A stretch of DNA of 40,136 nucleotides from an uncultured Frankineae bacterium (GCA_902805775.1 CADCUB010000066.1:1-40136), one strand, 5' to 3'; shown: positions 1 to 8,474, counted from the stretch's first letter. Numbers and translations are program-made. The notes: generated from the sequence alone by a model not told the origin.

Positions 1-33
1 CGGTCGGGAGACCGCCGGCCGGGGCACGGGAGG

Positions 34-39
34 CACACT
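34..39 (+). promoter_or_regulatory. -10-like hexamer, leaderless promoter candidate
   Basis: CACACT lies 6 nt upstream of the ATG at 46. The same hexamer and the same spacing precede the ilvA start on the other strand. No Shine-Dalgarno sequence sits at the proper distance, so a leaderless transcript is inferred. Confidence 0.4.
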
Positions 40-45
40 GCCCGG

Positions 46-423
46 ATGCGCAGGCAGTACCACTTCTGGCCGGGCGAGCACGGCCTCGACGCCTGGGACG
101 TCGCCCGACTGATCCGGCTGACGGCCGGCCTGCCGGTGGAGCAGGTGTCGATCGCCGAGATCAGCGAGATCGATGCCGTCTACTGGTTCGACGACGTCCA
201 CCGGCCGACGGTGCGCAGCGTCGTCGAGCACGCGCGGCTGATGCAGCAGGCGGACCTGTCGTACCCGGTCATCCTGGGGCCCGACGGTCGGATCATGGAC
301 GGGATGCACCGCATCGCCCGCGCCCTGCTCGAGCAGCGCACGGTGGTCGACGGCGTGCGCTTCGCGGTCGTGCCGCCTGCGGACCACGTGGGCTGCCGGC
401 CCCAGGACCTCCCCTACGACTGA
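46..423 (+). CDS. ParB/sulfiredoxin-fold hypothetical protein
   Basis: A 125-residue soluble protein. Residues 74-95 hold the strand-loop-helix PVILGPDGRIMDGMHRIARA; the DGMHR segment (85-89) is the GxHR-type nucleotide-binding motif of the ParB/Srx fold. It lacks the helix-turn-helix and dimerisation domains of true ParB, so a role in chromosome segregation is unlikely and the substrate is unknown. It stands alone, convergent with msrA, and probably starts from a leaderless promoter. Family assignment rests on the motif only. Confidence 0.75.
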   Translation: MRRQYHFWPGEHGLDAWDVARLIRLTAGLPVEQVSIAEISEIDAVYWFDDVHRPTVRSVVEHARLMQQADLSYPVILGPDGRIMDGMHRIARALLEQRTVVDGVRFAVVPPADHVGCRPQDLPYD

Positions 424-483
424 CGACGACGCGAGCACCTGGGTAGGCGGACCGAGGTACGCGGCACCGGCACCGGCACCGGC

Positions 484-1155
484 TCAGGCGCTGGGCAGCT
501 CCACGCGGGTGAGGTCCTGGCGGTCGTAGGCCACCTGGCAGAAGCCGTGGTTGCAGTACCCGCCGGGGTTCTTGTGCAGGTACTGCTGGTGGTAGTCCTC
601 GGCGTAGTACCAGGGTCCGGCCTGCGCGAACGGCTTCACCTCGGTGGTGATCGCGCCGTAGCCGGCGGCGGTCAGCGCGGCCTGGTACCGGTCGAGCGAG
701 GCGCGCACCGCGGTCATCTGCGCCTCGGTCGTCGGGTAGAGCGCCGAGCGGTACTGCGTGCCGATGTCGTTGCCCTGCCCGTTGAGCTGGGTCGGGTCGT
801 GGTTCTCCCAGAACGCCTTGAGCAGCACGTCGACGTCGACGACCGACGGGTCGTAGACGACCTGGACCGCCTCGGTGTGGCCGGTGCGGCCGGTGCAGGT
901 CTGCTCGTACGACGGGTTCGGCGTGAAGCCGCCGGCGTAGCCGGCGGCGGTCGTGAGGACGCCGGGGATCTGCCAGAAGATCCGCTCGGCGCCCCAGAAG
1001 CAGCCCATCGCGACGTAGAGGACCTCGGCGCCGTCCGGGAACGGCGGCGTCATGGGAGTGCCCAGCACGACGTGCCGCTCCGCGACGCGGACGGGGTCGG
1101 GCCGGCCGGGGAGGGCCTGCTCAGCGGTGATCGTCGCGGGCTTGCTGCGCCACAT
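484..1155 (-). CDS. msrA: Peptide methionine-S-sulfoxide reductase MsrA
   Basis: Reduces the S-epimer of methionine sulfoxide in proteins and free methionine, in the cytoplasm, with thioredoxin as reductant. The signature [10 protein letters not shown] has catalytic Cys52; the substrate-pocket segment [15 protein letters not shown] and the C-terminal YCNHGFC with candidate resolving cysteines are present. At 223 residues it has the long-form length seen in many actinobacteria, with an N-terminal extension of about 45 residues. GGAG lies 6 nt upstream of the ATG. It follows the antiporter gene by 45 bp on the same strand and may be co-transcribed. Confidence 0.96.
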   Translation of the reverse strand: MWRSKPATITAEQALPGRPDPVRVAERHVVLGTPMTPPFPDGAEVLYVAMGCFWGAERIFWQIPGVLTTAAGYAGGFTPNPSYEQTCTGRTGHTEAVQVVYDPSVVDVDVLLKAFWENHDPTQLNGQGNDIGTQYRSALYPTTEAQMTAVRASLDRYQAALTAAGYGAITTEVKPFAQAGPWYYAEDYHQQYLHKNPGGYCNHGFCQVAYDRQDLTRVELPSA

Positions 1156-1200
1156 GCGGTGCTCCAGGGACTGGGGTGCGGGGACCTGGCAGGTGCAACG

Positions 1201-2691
1201 TCACGACCCCACCTCCCCGTTCCAGCGGGCCAGCTTGCCGCCGCGGGCGACGGCCCGCAGCCGCGCCTCGGCCTCGTCGCGCACCGTGCTGCTGGCCACC
1301 ACGAGCACCTGGTCACCGTGCACGAGCTGGGTGTACGGCCCGGGCACGAGGCCCTGCCCCTCGCGCACCACCAGGGTGACGTGCGCGCCGGGCGGCAGGC
1401 GCAGCTCCTCGACGTAGACGCCGTGCAGCCGCGAGCCGGGGGTCACCCGCACCTGGAGCAGGTCGGCGCGCAGCTGCTCGAGCGGGGCGATCTCGACCTC
1501 GACGTCGACCGCGTGCCCGGCCTCGACCACGCCCAGGCGTCGGCCGACCCACGGCAGCGTCGGCGCCTGCACCAACGTGTAGACCACGACGAGCACGAAC
1601 ACCACGTCGACGACGCCGGTGGCGCCGGGCAGCCCCTCGTTGACCGGGATGGTGGCGATGACGATGGGCACCGCCCCGCGCAGGCCCGCCCAGGACAGGA
1701 AAGCCTGCTCGCGCCAGGGCAGGCCGAACGGCAGGGCCGAGACGACCACCGCGAGCGGACGGGCGACGAAGGTCGCCGCGGCGCCGATGAGCAGCGCCTC
1801 CGGCAGCGCGGGCAGCAGGCGGACCGGCGAGGCGAGCAGGCCGAGCAGGACGAACAGCCCGGCCTCGGCGAGCAGCGCCGTGGAGCCGGCGAAGCCGAGC
1901 ACCGCCCGGCGGTGCGGCAGCGTCGCGTTGCCCAGCACGAGCGCAGCCAGGTAGACGCCGAGGAAGCCGCTGACGTGCAGCTGCTGCCCGGCGGCGAAGG
2001 TCAGCAGGCACAGCGCCACGGTGGCCAGCGGGTAGAGCCCGGCGGCGGGCAGCGCGACCCGGGCCAGCAGCTCGCGGCCCAGCCGCCCCAGGAGCAGCCC
2101 GAGCACGGCCCCGCCGAGCAGCTCGTAGCCGACGGTGCCCATCCCCTCGAGCACCGAGGTCGATCCCCACGCGTCGGAGGAGGCGAGCACGACCAGGACG
2201 ACGACCGGGGCGTCGTTGAGGCCCGACTCGGCCTCCAGCGCCGAGCGCAGGCGGGCCCGCAGCGGCAGCTTGCGCAGGACGGAGAAGACCGCTGCGGCGT
2301 CGGTCGAGGCCACGATGCTGCCGAGGATCACCGCGTTGCGGGTGTCGACGCCCAGCACCAGGTGGCTGAGCCCGGCGACGACCGCGACGCTGACGGCCAC
2401 GCCGACGGTGGCCAGCACGATGGCGAAGGGCAGCACCGGGCGCATGACCGACCACCGGGTCGTCAGCCCGCCCTCGGCGAGGATGAGCGCGAGCGCCAGC
2501 AGCCCGAGCTCAGCGGTGATCTCGTAGTCGGAGAAGCGGATCCCGAGGCCGGCCTCGCCCACGGCGAGGCCGACCCCGAGGTAGATCAGCAGGGACGGCA
2601 GCCCCGTGCGGTCGGCCAGGCGCACCGAGACGACCGCCACGAGCAGCAGGGCGGAGCCGGCGAGCAGCAGGCCGTTGAAGCTCTCGTCCAC
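1201..2691 (-). CDS. Potassium/proton antiporter, CPA1 (NhaP2/CvrA-like) with TrkA-C domain
   Basis: An integral membrane cation/proton antiporter of 496 residues. About 12 hydrophobic helices span residues 5-390; the ion-path motifs STDAA (129-133) and ESGLND (155-160) are typical of the CPA1 family. The C-terminal ~90 residues (PGSRLHGVYVEELRLP onward) resemble a TrkA-C/RCK-C regulatory domain, as in NhaP2/CvrA. The GTG start has GGAGGGGG about 5 nt upstream. The 150 bp upstream is a C-rich repeat tract. Substrate preference (K+ against Na+) is inferred from the TrkA-C domain. Confidence 0.9.
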   Translation of the reverse strand: MDESFNGLLLAGSALLLVAVVSVRLADRTGLPSLLIYLGVGLAVGEAGLGIRFSDYEITAELGLLALALILAEGGLTTRWSVMRPVLPFAIVLATVGVAVSVAVVAGLSHLVLGVDTRNAVILGSIVASTDAAAVFSVLRKLPLRARLRSALEAESGLNDAPVVVLVVLASSDAWGSTSVLEGMGTVGYELLGGAVLGLLLGRLGRELLARVALPAAGLYPLATVALCLLTFAAGQQLHVSGFLGVYLAALVLGNATLPHRRAVLGFAGSTALLAEAGLFVLLGLLASPVRLLPALPEALLIGAAATFVARPLAVVVSALPFGLPWREQAFLSWAGLRGAVPIVIATIPVNEGLPGATGVVDVVFVLVVVYTLVQAPTLPWVGRRLGVVEAGHAVDVEVEIAPLEQLRADLLQVRVTPGSRLHGVYVEELRLPPGAHVTLVVREGQGLVPGPYTQLVHGDQVLVVASSTVRDEAEARLRAVARGGKLARWNGEVGS

Positions 2692-2768
2692 GCCGACCCC
2701 CTCCCGCTCGCGGCCAGGAGCCTGCCCCCTCCGTGTCCCTGCCCCACTGCGTCCCTGCCCCTCCCTCT

Positions 2769-2798
2769 CCCTGTCCCTACCTGCCCTGTCCCTACCTG
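2769..2798. repeat. Perfect tandem 15-bp repeat in a C-tract region
   Basis: CCCTGTCCCTACCTG occurs twice in direct contact (2769-2783, 2784-2798). It sits within a larger tract (about 2724-2808) containing some twelve C-runs of 3 or more. The minus strand is therefore G-run rich, just upstream of the antiporter start and downstream of the secDF stop. Confidence 0.9.
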
Positions 2799-2844
2799 TC
2801 CCTGCCCTCTGTCGGTGCCGCTTGCCAGGCCCTGTCGCGTCCCG

Positions 2845-5466
2845 CTACGCCGGTGCGCCGCCGGAGCGGCTCACGCCCGCCGGACGCGGTGCCTGCGGGC
2901 GCCGGCGGGAGGCGGCCGGACGGCGGGCCGCAGCACTGCTCGTACGGCGCTTGGGCATGGGCGGCGGCGCGCTGTTGCGCTGCTCGAACAGCAGCACCAG
3001 CGGCGAGGCGACGAACGCCGAGGAGTAGGTGCCGACGAACAGTCCGATCAGCAGCGCCAGGGCGAAGTCGGTCAGCGACCGCCCGCCCAGCACCGTCAGC
3101 GCACCGAGGATGAAGAAGGCACCGAGGCCGGTGTTGATGGTGCGCGGTGCGGTGGCGATGATCGCCTCGTTCACGACCTGCGGGAGCGGACGGCTGCGGT
3201 GCAGCGACCACGTCTCGCGGATGCGGTCCATCGTCACGACCGAGTCGTTGACCGAGACACCGATGATCGTCAGGGCGGCGGCGAGGAAGACCCCGTCGAT
3301 CGGCTTGCCCAGCCAGGCGAAGATCCCGACGACGATGACGACGTCGTGGACCATCGCCAGCACGGTGCCGGCGGCGAAGGTCCAGCGGAAGCGGAAGGCC
3401 AGGTAGGCCAGCTGCGCCAGCAGGGCGATGACCAGCGCCAGGATCGCCTTGTTGCGCAGCTCGGTGCCGAGGGTGGGCCCGATCAGCTCGTTGCTGTTGA
3501 CCGTCACCTCCCCGCCGGTCTCGGCGAGCGCCGTACGGATCCGCTCGACCTCGGCCTCGGAGATGTCGCTCGTGCGGACCGCGATGTTCTCGCCGTCGGC
3601 CTGCTGCACGACCGCCGTCGGGAAACCGGCGCTCTCGACGGCGGTGCGGGCCTCGGCGACCGAGACGTCCTGCGCCGTGGCGAACTCCACGACCCGTCCG
3701 CCGGTGAACTCGATGCCGAAGTTGAAGCCGCGCACCAGCATGCCGGTGACCGCGAGGACGAGGACGCCGGCGGTGATCGCCAGGTAGGTCCGGCTGTGCT
3801 TCATCAGGTCGGGCTTCTTGGCCTCGAGCCAGGTGCGGAAGCGGCCGAGGGTCGCCAGGCCGGTGACGGCCGGGCGCCGGGCGAGCAGGCCCCGCTGGAG
3901 CGCGAACTCCGTCAGCACCCGCGTGACGAGCAGCGCCGAGACGACCGACGCCAGCACACCGATGACCAGGGTGATCCCGAACCCGCGGACCGGACCGGAC
4001 GCCAGGAAGAACAGCAGCCCTGCGGCCAGCAGGGTCGTGATGTTCGAGTCGGCGATCGCGCTGAACGCCTTGGAGAAGCCGTTGTCGAGCGCGGGCAGCA
4101 GCCGCTTGCTGCGGGAGGCGGCGTACTCCTCACGCGCGCGCTCGAAGACGAGCACGTTGGCGTCGATGGCCAGACCCGCCGACAGCAGCAGACCGCCCAG
4201 GCCCGGCAGGGTCAGGGTGGCGCCGAGGGCGACGAGGGCGCCGTACGAGATGAGGCCGTAGGACGCGAGCGCGACGGCGGCCAGGAAGCCCACGAACCGG
4301 TAGACGACCACCAGGAACAGCGCCGTCAGCGACAGGCCGATGATCCCGGCCCGGACGCTCGCGTCGATGGCGCTCTGGCCCAGGGTCGGGCCGACGGTGC
4401 TCGACGCCAGGACCGTGACGGGCACGGGCAGGGCGCCGCCCTTGATCAGCACGGCGAGCTCCTCGGCCTCCTCCTGCGAGAAGCCGCCGGTGATCTGGGT
4501 CGTGCCGCCCTGGATGCCGACGTTGCACTGCACGGTCGTCTGCACCTGCGGCGAGCTGATGACCTCGCCGTCGAGCACGATGGCGACCCGACGGGTCGGA
4601 TCGCCCTGCGGCGCGCACGCGGCCGCGCCCGTGAGCGTCTCCCACTGGCGGCCGCCCTCGCCCTGGAAGTCGATGCTCACCGAGCGCTCGGTGCCGGTCT
4701 GCGTGTCGACGACGGCCGCGGCGTCGCCCACCGCCTCGCCGGTCAGGGCCGCCGGACCGACCCGGACGGGCTGGCCGTCCTCGTCGACGACCGTCTGCTC
4801 CTTGGTCGGGTCGAACTCCGCCTCGCCGTCCTCGCCCTCCGCGCCCGGCGCAGGGGTGGCGGAGGGCGCGGCGGAGGGTGCGGCGGAGGGCGCGGCGGAG
4901 GGTGCCGCCGACGGCGTCGCTCCCTGGGCCAGGACGGTGTCGCCCGGCAGCTCCGGTGCCACCCGTCCCTGCGTCGGGGCGGCGCTGGGGGCCGCCGACG
5001 GGGCGGGCGTGGCTCCGGCCGACGGGCTGGCGGGCGGCGCCGGGGTGGGCACGGCGGTGATCAGCGGCGCCGGCTCGACCGACGGCTGCGGTCCGACGAC
5101 CTGACTGGGGTCGCCGACGCCGAGCACCGGGTGGAAGGTGAGCTGGGCGGTCTGGCCCACGGCCTCGGCGGCTGCGGCCGAGTCCTGGACTCCCGGCAGC
5201 TCGACGATGATGCGGTTCTCGCCGGAGCGCGCCAGGGTCGGCTCGGAGACGCCGAGCGCGTCGACGCGGCGCCGCAGCACCTCGACGGCCCGGTCGGTCG
5301 CCTCGGCGTCGGCCTTCGTCGTCGGCGAGTCCTCGGTCTGCAGGGTGATGGACGTGCCGCCGCGCAGGTCGAGCCCGAGCCGCGGCTCCTTCGTGAACGT
5401 GTAGAAGGCCGACAGGCCCAGGATGAGCAGCGCCAGCAGGGCGCGCAGGACAGGTGGACGGGTCAT
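2845..5466 (-). CDS. secDF: Fused protein translocase subunit SecDF
   Basis: An 873-residue fusion of SecD and SecF, the RND-type proton-driven accessory of the SecYEG translocon. The SecD half opens with one membrane helix and LGLDLRGG (D1 motif); its P1 extracytoplasmic domain is interrupted at about residues 135-225 by a Pro/Ala/Ser-rich insert with (PSAA)n repeats, followed by TM helices from about 365 with SAGLAIDANVLVFERAREE. SecF starts near residue 555, with GFNFGIEFTGG and SVNDSVVTMDRIRE. Most actinobacteria encode SecD and SecF separately beside yajC and ruvABC; neither neighbour is seen here, so this could be a second, specialised copy. The C-terminal tail is Arg/Ala/Pro-rich. Confidence 0.93.
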   Translation of the reverse strand: MTRPPVLRALLALLILGLSAFYTFTKEPRLGLDLRGGTSITLQTEDSPTTKADAEATDRAVEVLRRRVDALGVSEPTLARSGENRIIVELPGVQDSAAAAEAVGQTAQLTFHPVLGVGDPSQVVGPQPSVEPAPLITAVPTPAPPASPSAGATPAPSAAPSAAPTQGRVAPELPGDTVLAQGATPSAAPSAAPSAAPSAAPSATPAPGAEGEDGEAEFDPTKEQTVVDEDGQPVRVGPAALTGEAVGDAAAVVDTQTGTERSVSIDFQGEGGRQWETLTGAAACAPQGDPTRRVAIVLDGEVISSPQVQTTVQCNVGIQGGTTQITGGFSQEEAEELAVLIKGGALPVPVTVLASSTVGPTLGQSAIDASVRAGIIGLSLTALFLVVVYRFVGFLAAVALASYGLISYGALVALGATLTLPGLGGLLLSAGLAIDANVLVFERAREEYAASRSKRLLPALDNGFSKAFSAIADSNITTLLAAGLLFFLASGPVRGFGITLVIGVLASVVSALLVTRVLTEFALQRGLLARRPAVTGLATLGRFRTWLEAKKPDLMKHSRTYLAITAGVLVLAVTGMLVRGFNFGIEFTGGRVVEFATAQDVSVAEARTAVESAGFPTAVVQQADGENIAVRTSDISEAEVERIRTALAETGGEVTVNSNELIGPTLGTELRNKAILALVIALLAQLAYLAFRFRWTFAAGTVLAMVHDVVIVVGIFAWLGKPIDGVFLAAALTIIGVSVNDSVVTMDRIRETWSLHRSRPLPQVVNEAIIATAPRTINTGLGAFFILGALTVLGGRSLTDFALALLIGLFVGTYSSAFVASPLVLLFEQRNSAPPPMPKRRTSSAAARRPAASRRRPQAPRPAGVSRSGGAPA
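4858..4905 (-). repeat. 12-bp coding tandem repeat (PSAA units) in secDF
   Basis: Four contiguous 12-bp units alternate GGCGGAGGGCGC and GGCGGAGGGTGC (plus-strand reading), giving two identical 24-bp copies. They encode PSAA repeats at about residues 188-203 of SecDF, in the extracytoplasmic linker. Such a tract could vary in length without breaking the frame. Confidence 0.9.
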
Positions 5467-5521
5467 GCGGGGTGCTCCAGACGGGGGGCGGCCGCGACGG
5501 GCCGCAGGAGGGCAGGGACGC

Positions 5522-5938
5522 TCAGGTGCCTGCCGGCGGAGGCGGCGCGCGGCTGCCTCCGGGGGCGACGGCCGCAGCCGCCGGACGGTCGGTCTGCGGC
5601 GCCGACTGCGGCTCGACGTGCAGGTGGGGGGCGGCGTGCGGGCGGTGCCCGGGCAGCAGCCCGGCGCCGGGTGACGCCGGCCCGGGCACCACGGCCGGAC
5701 CGCCCGGGCGGACCAGAGCGGTCTCGGCGGGGCCCTGCATGGCGTCCTGCGGCGCCGGCGCAGAGGTGCCCGCAGCCGCCGCGTGGGCCGCCGCTGCCCG
5801 GGGCAGGTCGACGACGCCCCAGCCGAGCAGCAGCACGGTCGCGAGCACGGCGACCACCGCGCGCCGCAGTGCGGCGGGGGCTCCGGCGGGCAGGCTCCCG
5901 CGCAGTCCGCGCTGCACCCGCGCGAGGTCCGCTGCCAC
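5522..5938 (-). CDS. Small single-pass membrane protein of unknown function
   Basis: 138 residues: a basic N-terminus, one hydrophobic helix at about 27-45 (AVVAVLATVLLLGWGVVDL), then a Pro/Ala/His-rich, probably disordered extracytoplasmic tail. I do not recognise a family. It lies 55 bp upstream of secDF on the same strand, where yajC often lies in other genomes, but no YajC sequence features are visible. The GTG start is supported by a TAGCCT hexamer 7 nt upstream (leaderless type). It could be mis-called, because the tail is low complexity. Confidence 0.6.
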   Translation of the reverse strand: MAADLARVQRGLRGSLPAGAPAALRRAVVAVLATVLLLGWGVVDLPRAAAAHAAAAGTSAPAPQDAMQGPAETALVRPGGPAVVPGPASPGAGLLPGHRPHAAPHLHVEPQSAPQTDRPAAAAVAPGGSRAPPPPAGT

Positions 5939-5945
5939 GAGCGGC

Positions 5946-5951
5946 AGGCTA
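5946..5951 (-). promoter_or_regulatory. -10-like hexamer, leaderless promoter candidate
   Basis: On the minus strand TAGCCT is followed by 7 nt and then the GTG at 5938. This probably drives the small membrane protein and secDF. Confidence 0.5.
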
Positions 5952-6026
5952 CCGCCCTCGGCGCGGTCGCGGTGACCGTACGTCAGCAGGTGCTCACGCA
6001 GGCGCCGGTGCGGCGACCGGCGACGG

Positions 6027-7637
6027 TCAGCCGCTGGCGGCCACCAGCGGGGCGAGGTGGACGTCCGGGTGGTCGCGCAGCACGCGCTGCAGCCTCCAGT
6101 TGCCGGCGAACAGGGCGAGCAGGGCGCCGTCGCTGCTGCGCTCCAGCACCTCGACGCCGCTCTCGCGGTCGAGCACCTGCGCCCACGAGCGGTCGGTCAG
6201 CCGGGCCATCGTGTAGTCCAGCCGGTCCAGGCGCACGGGGGCCGCGAACTCGCCGGCCATCCGGTGCTCGGCGACCTCGAACTGCATCGGCCCGACGGCG
6301 GCGAGCACCGGCGCCTGGTCGCCGCGCAGGTCGGAGCGCAGGACCTGCACGGTGCCCTCCTGCTCGAGCTGCTCGATCCCCCGCCGGAACTGCTTGTAGC
6401 GGCCGGAGTCGACGGCCCGGCACACGGCGAAGTGCTCGGGTGCGAAGCTCGGGATCGGCGGGAAGACGACGGGCTCACCGACGTACAGGCTGTCGCCGAC
6501 GCGCAGGGCGGAGGCGTTGACCAGGCCGACGACGTCACCGGGGTAGGCCAGGTCGACCGTCTCGCGGTCACGGCCGAAGACCTGCTGGGCGTACTTCGTG
6601 GCGAACGGCTTGCCGGTCGCGGCGTGCGTGACCACCGTGCCGCGCTCGAAGACCCCGGAGCAGACCCGGACGTAGGCCAGCCGGTCGCGGTGGGCGGTGT
6701 CCATGCCCGCCTGGATCTTGAAGACGAACGCGCTGAAGGGCTTCTCGAGCGCCCGGGGCTCGCCCTTCACGTCCGGGCGCGCGGCCGGGGCGGGCGCCAG
6801 CTCGAGCAGGGTGTCGAGCAGCTGGCGGACACCGAAGTTGAGCACCGCCGAGCCGAACAGCACCGGCGTGGTGACCCCGGCCAGGAACGTCGCCTGCTCG
6901 TGCACCTGCCCCATCGCGTCGAGCAGCTCGCACTCCTCGACGGCGGTCTGCCAGGCCGTGCCCTCGGCGGCGGCGGCCGCGTCGGCCGGCACCCGCTCCT
7001 CGGGGGCGATCGTGGCCCCGCCGGCGGTCCGGGTGAAGCGGACGAACTCGCCGGTCGCCCGGTCGAGCACGCCGCGGAAGTCGCCGGCGATCCCGACCGG
7101 CCAGGTGAGGGGGGTCGGCTCGAGGCCGGTGCGCTCGCGGATCTCGTCCATGAGCTGGAGCGCCTCGAGCCCCGGCCGGTCCCACTTGTTGACGACGGTC
7201 AGCACCGGGATGCCGCGGTGGCGGCAGACGTCGAACAGCTTCATCGTCTGCGGCTCGAGGCCCTTCGCGGCGTCGAGCAGCATCACCGCCGAGTCGACGG
7301 CGGCCAGGACGCGGTAGGTGTCCTCGGAGAAGTCGGCGTGCCCCGGGGTGTCGAGCAGGTTGATGACGACGTCGCGAGGGGGAGCGCCGTAGCCGAACTG
7401 CAGGGCGGCCGAGCTGATGGAGATGCCGCGGGCCTTCTCCATGTCCATCCAGTCCGAGACGGTGCTCTTGCGGCCCGCCTTGCCGTGGATGGCCCCGGCC
7501 TCCTGGATGACCCGGGCGTGCAGGGCCAGCGCCTCGGTGAGCGTCGACTTGCCGGCGTCGGGGTGGCTGATGACCGCGAACGTGCGCCGCCGCACCGCCT
7601 GCTCGGTCGCCGGGGACGACGGGAGGACGGCAGTCAT
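6027..7637 (-). CDS. prfC: Peptide chain release factor 3
   Basis: A translational GTPase that recycles RF1/RF2 from the ribosome after termination. 536 residues, the usual length. G1 is SHPDAGKST (24-32), G3 lies in DTPGHADFSEDT and G4 is NKWDRPG; SKD-type switch I spacing (MDMEKARGISISSAALQF) is as in RF3, and the C-terminal part has the RF3-specific segments GPMQFEVAEHRM and DYTMARLT. The ATG has GGAGG immediately upstream and also a TAGACT hexamer 6 nt before it. The small upstream gene ends 9 bp before it, so coupling is possible. Confidence 0.96.
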   Translation of the reverse strand: MTAVLPSSPATEQAVRRRTFAVISHPDAGKSTLTEALALHARVIQEAGAIHGKAGRKSTVSDWMDMEKARGISISSAALQFGYGAPPRDVVINLLDTPGHADFSEDTYRVLAAVDSAVMLLDAAKGLEPQTMKLFDVCRHRGIPVLTVVNKWDRPGLEALQLMDEIRERTGLEPTPLTWPVGIAGDFRGVLDRATGEFVRFTRTAGGATIAPEERVPADAAAAAEGTAWQTAVEECELLDAMGQVHEQATFLAGVTTPVLFGSAVLNFGVRQLLDTLLELAPAPAARPDVKGEPRALEKPFSAFVFKIQAGMDTAHRDRLAYVRVCSGVFERGTVVTHAATGKPFATKYAQQVFGRDRETVDLAYPGDVVGLVNASALRVGDSLYVGEPVVFPPIPSFAPEHFAVCRAVDSGRYKQFRRGIEQLEQEGTVQVLRSDLRGDQAPVLAAVGPMQFEVAEHRMAGEFAAPVRLDRLDYTMARLTDRSWAQVLDRESGVEVLERSSDGALLALFAGNWRLQRVLRDHPDVHLAPLVAASG

Positions 7638-7643
7638 GCCTCC

Positions 7644-7649
7644 AGTCTA
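7644..7649 (-). promoter_or_regulatory. Possible -10 hexamer upstream of prfC
   Basis: TAGACT precedes the prfC ATG by 6 nt on the minus strand, but the spacer is itself a GGAGG Shine-Dalgarno and the TAG is the stop codon of the upstream gene. Translation from a leadered mRNA is equally possible. Confidence 0.3.
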
Positions 7650-7952
7650 GGAGCGGGTGTCGACCTCGCCGTCGGGCGAGCCGGGCTTCGCGAGGGCGGT
7701 CCAGGCCCCCGACGAGGTCACCGACGCGTCGCTGCCGGGCTCCTTGTCGGCGTGGTGGATGCCGTCCTGCGGACTGGCGCCCTGCGCGGCCCGCACCCCC
7801 GGACCGGCGCTGCTGTCGGCGTGGCCGGGCGCCGGCACGGAGTGCACGCCGGCCGCCCCCGCCTGCCCCGGGCCCTGCGCCGGCGACACCGGGTTGGCCT
7901 CGCCGTCACTGCCCGCCTGCTGGACGGTCGTGTGGTCGCGGTCCTCGGGCAC
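7647..7952 (-). CDS. Small hydrophilic, probably disordered hypothetical protein
   Basis: 101 residues with a GTG start at 7952 and a strong AGGAGG 6-7 nt upstream, which decides the start. The product is rich in Gly, Ala, Pro, Ser, Asp and His, with no hydrophobic segment and no recognisable domain; it is predicted to be disordered. It ends 9 bp before prfC on the same strand and diverges from the thioesterase gene. The good ribosome binding site favours a real gene, but the composition is weak evidence of function. Confidence 0.55.
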   Translation of the reverse strand: MPEDRDHTTVQQAGSDGEANPVSPAQGPGQAGAAGVHSVPAPGHADSSAGPGVRAAQGASPQDGIHHADKEPGSDASVTSSGAWTALAKPGSPDGEVDTRS

Positions 7953-7965
7953 GGCGCCTCCTCCT

Positions 7966-7989
7966 GGGGTCGGTGCTGGGGTCGGTGCT
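7966..7989. repeat. Tandem 12-bp repeat between divergent genes
   Basis: GGGGTCGGTGCT occurs twice in direct contact, between the small hydrophilic gene and the thioesterase gene. Confidence 0.85.
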
Positions 7990-8023
7990 GGCGCCCTGCC
8001 CCGCCGCACACCGGCCACACGCC

Positions 8024-8029
8024 TAGGGT
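8024..8029 (+). promoter_or_regulatory. -10 hexamer, leaderless promoter candidate
   Basis: TAGGGT followed by 7 nt and the ATG at 8037, with no Shine-Dalgarno. The same hexamer and spacing precede the acyl-CoA dehydrogenase gene. Confidence 0.6.
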
Positions 8030-8036
8030 CAGCGCC

Positions 8037-8474
8037 ATGACCGGTCCGGGACACCCCTCCGCGCTCGAGCCGACCGGCTTCGACGCGCTCATCGGCCTGG
8101 AGCTCACCTCGGTCACCGGCGACGAGGTGCGCGGCCGGCTGGCCGTCTCCGAGCGCCTGCTGCAGCCGTACGGGCTGCTGCACGGCGGGGTGCTGTGCAC
8201 GGTGGTGGAGACGCTCGGCTCGGTCGGCGGGGCCGCCTGGTACGGCGAGCGCGGTCACGTGGTGGGCACGAGCAACGCGACGGACCTGCTGCGCTCGGCA
8301 CGCACGGGCGACGTGCTGGAGGCCGTGGCGACGCCCGTGCACCGCGGGCGCACCCAGCAGCTGTGGTCGGTCGAGGTGCACGACCAGCGCTCGCGCCTGA
8401 TCGCCCGCGGCTCCCTGCGCGTCGCCAACCTGCCCGCCGACCCCGCCGCGGACGGGGCGCCGGCCGGCGCCTAG
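8037..8474 (+). CDS. PaaI-family hotdog-fold thioesterase
   Basis: 145 residues with the hotdog thioesterase pattern: LLHGGVLCTVVETLGS (HGG at 49-51, catalytic-type Glu58) and the later strand GTSNATDLLRSARTGDVLEAVATPVHRGRTQQLW. Members hydrolyse acyl- or aryl-CoA thioesters in the cytoplasm; the substrate cannot be read from sequence. The ATG at 8037 is chosen because a TAGGGT promoter hexamer lies 7 nt before it. Its stop overlaps the stop of the convergent MFS gene within a shared CTAG. Confidence 0.9.
   Translation: MTGPGHPSALEPTGFDALIGLELTSVTGDEVRGRLAVSERLLQPYGLLHGGVLCTVVETLGSVGGAAWYGERGHVVGTSNATDLLRSARTGDVLEAVATPVHRGRTQQLWSVEVHDQRSRLIARGSLRVANLPADPAADGAPAGA

Noticed and set aside
463..480. 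(GGCACC)x3 hexamer repeat between the ParB-fold gene and msrA
   Set aside because: Short and in a 60-bp gap between convergent genes; expected by chance at this GC content and not clearly a terminator.
547..6216. A very long plus-strand open frame (about 1,900 codons)
   Set aside because: It lies antisense to msrA, the antiporter, secDF and RF3, all of which have clear motifs. The translation is Arg/Gly/Gln/Asp-rich without folds, as expected from a high-GC antisense frame.
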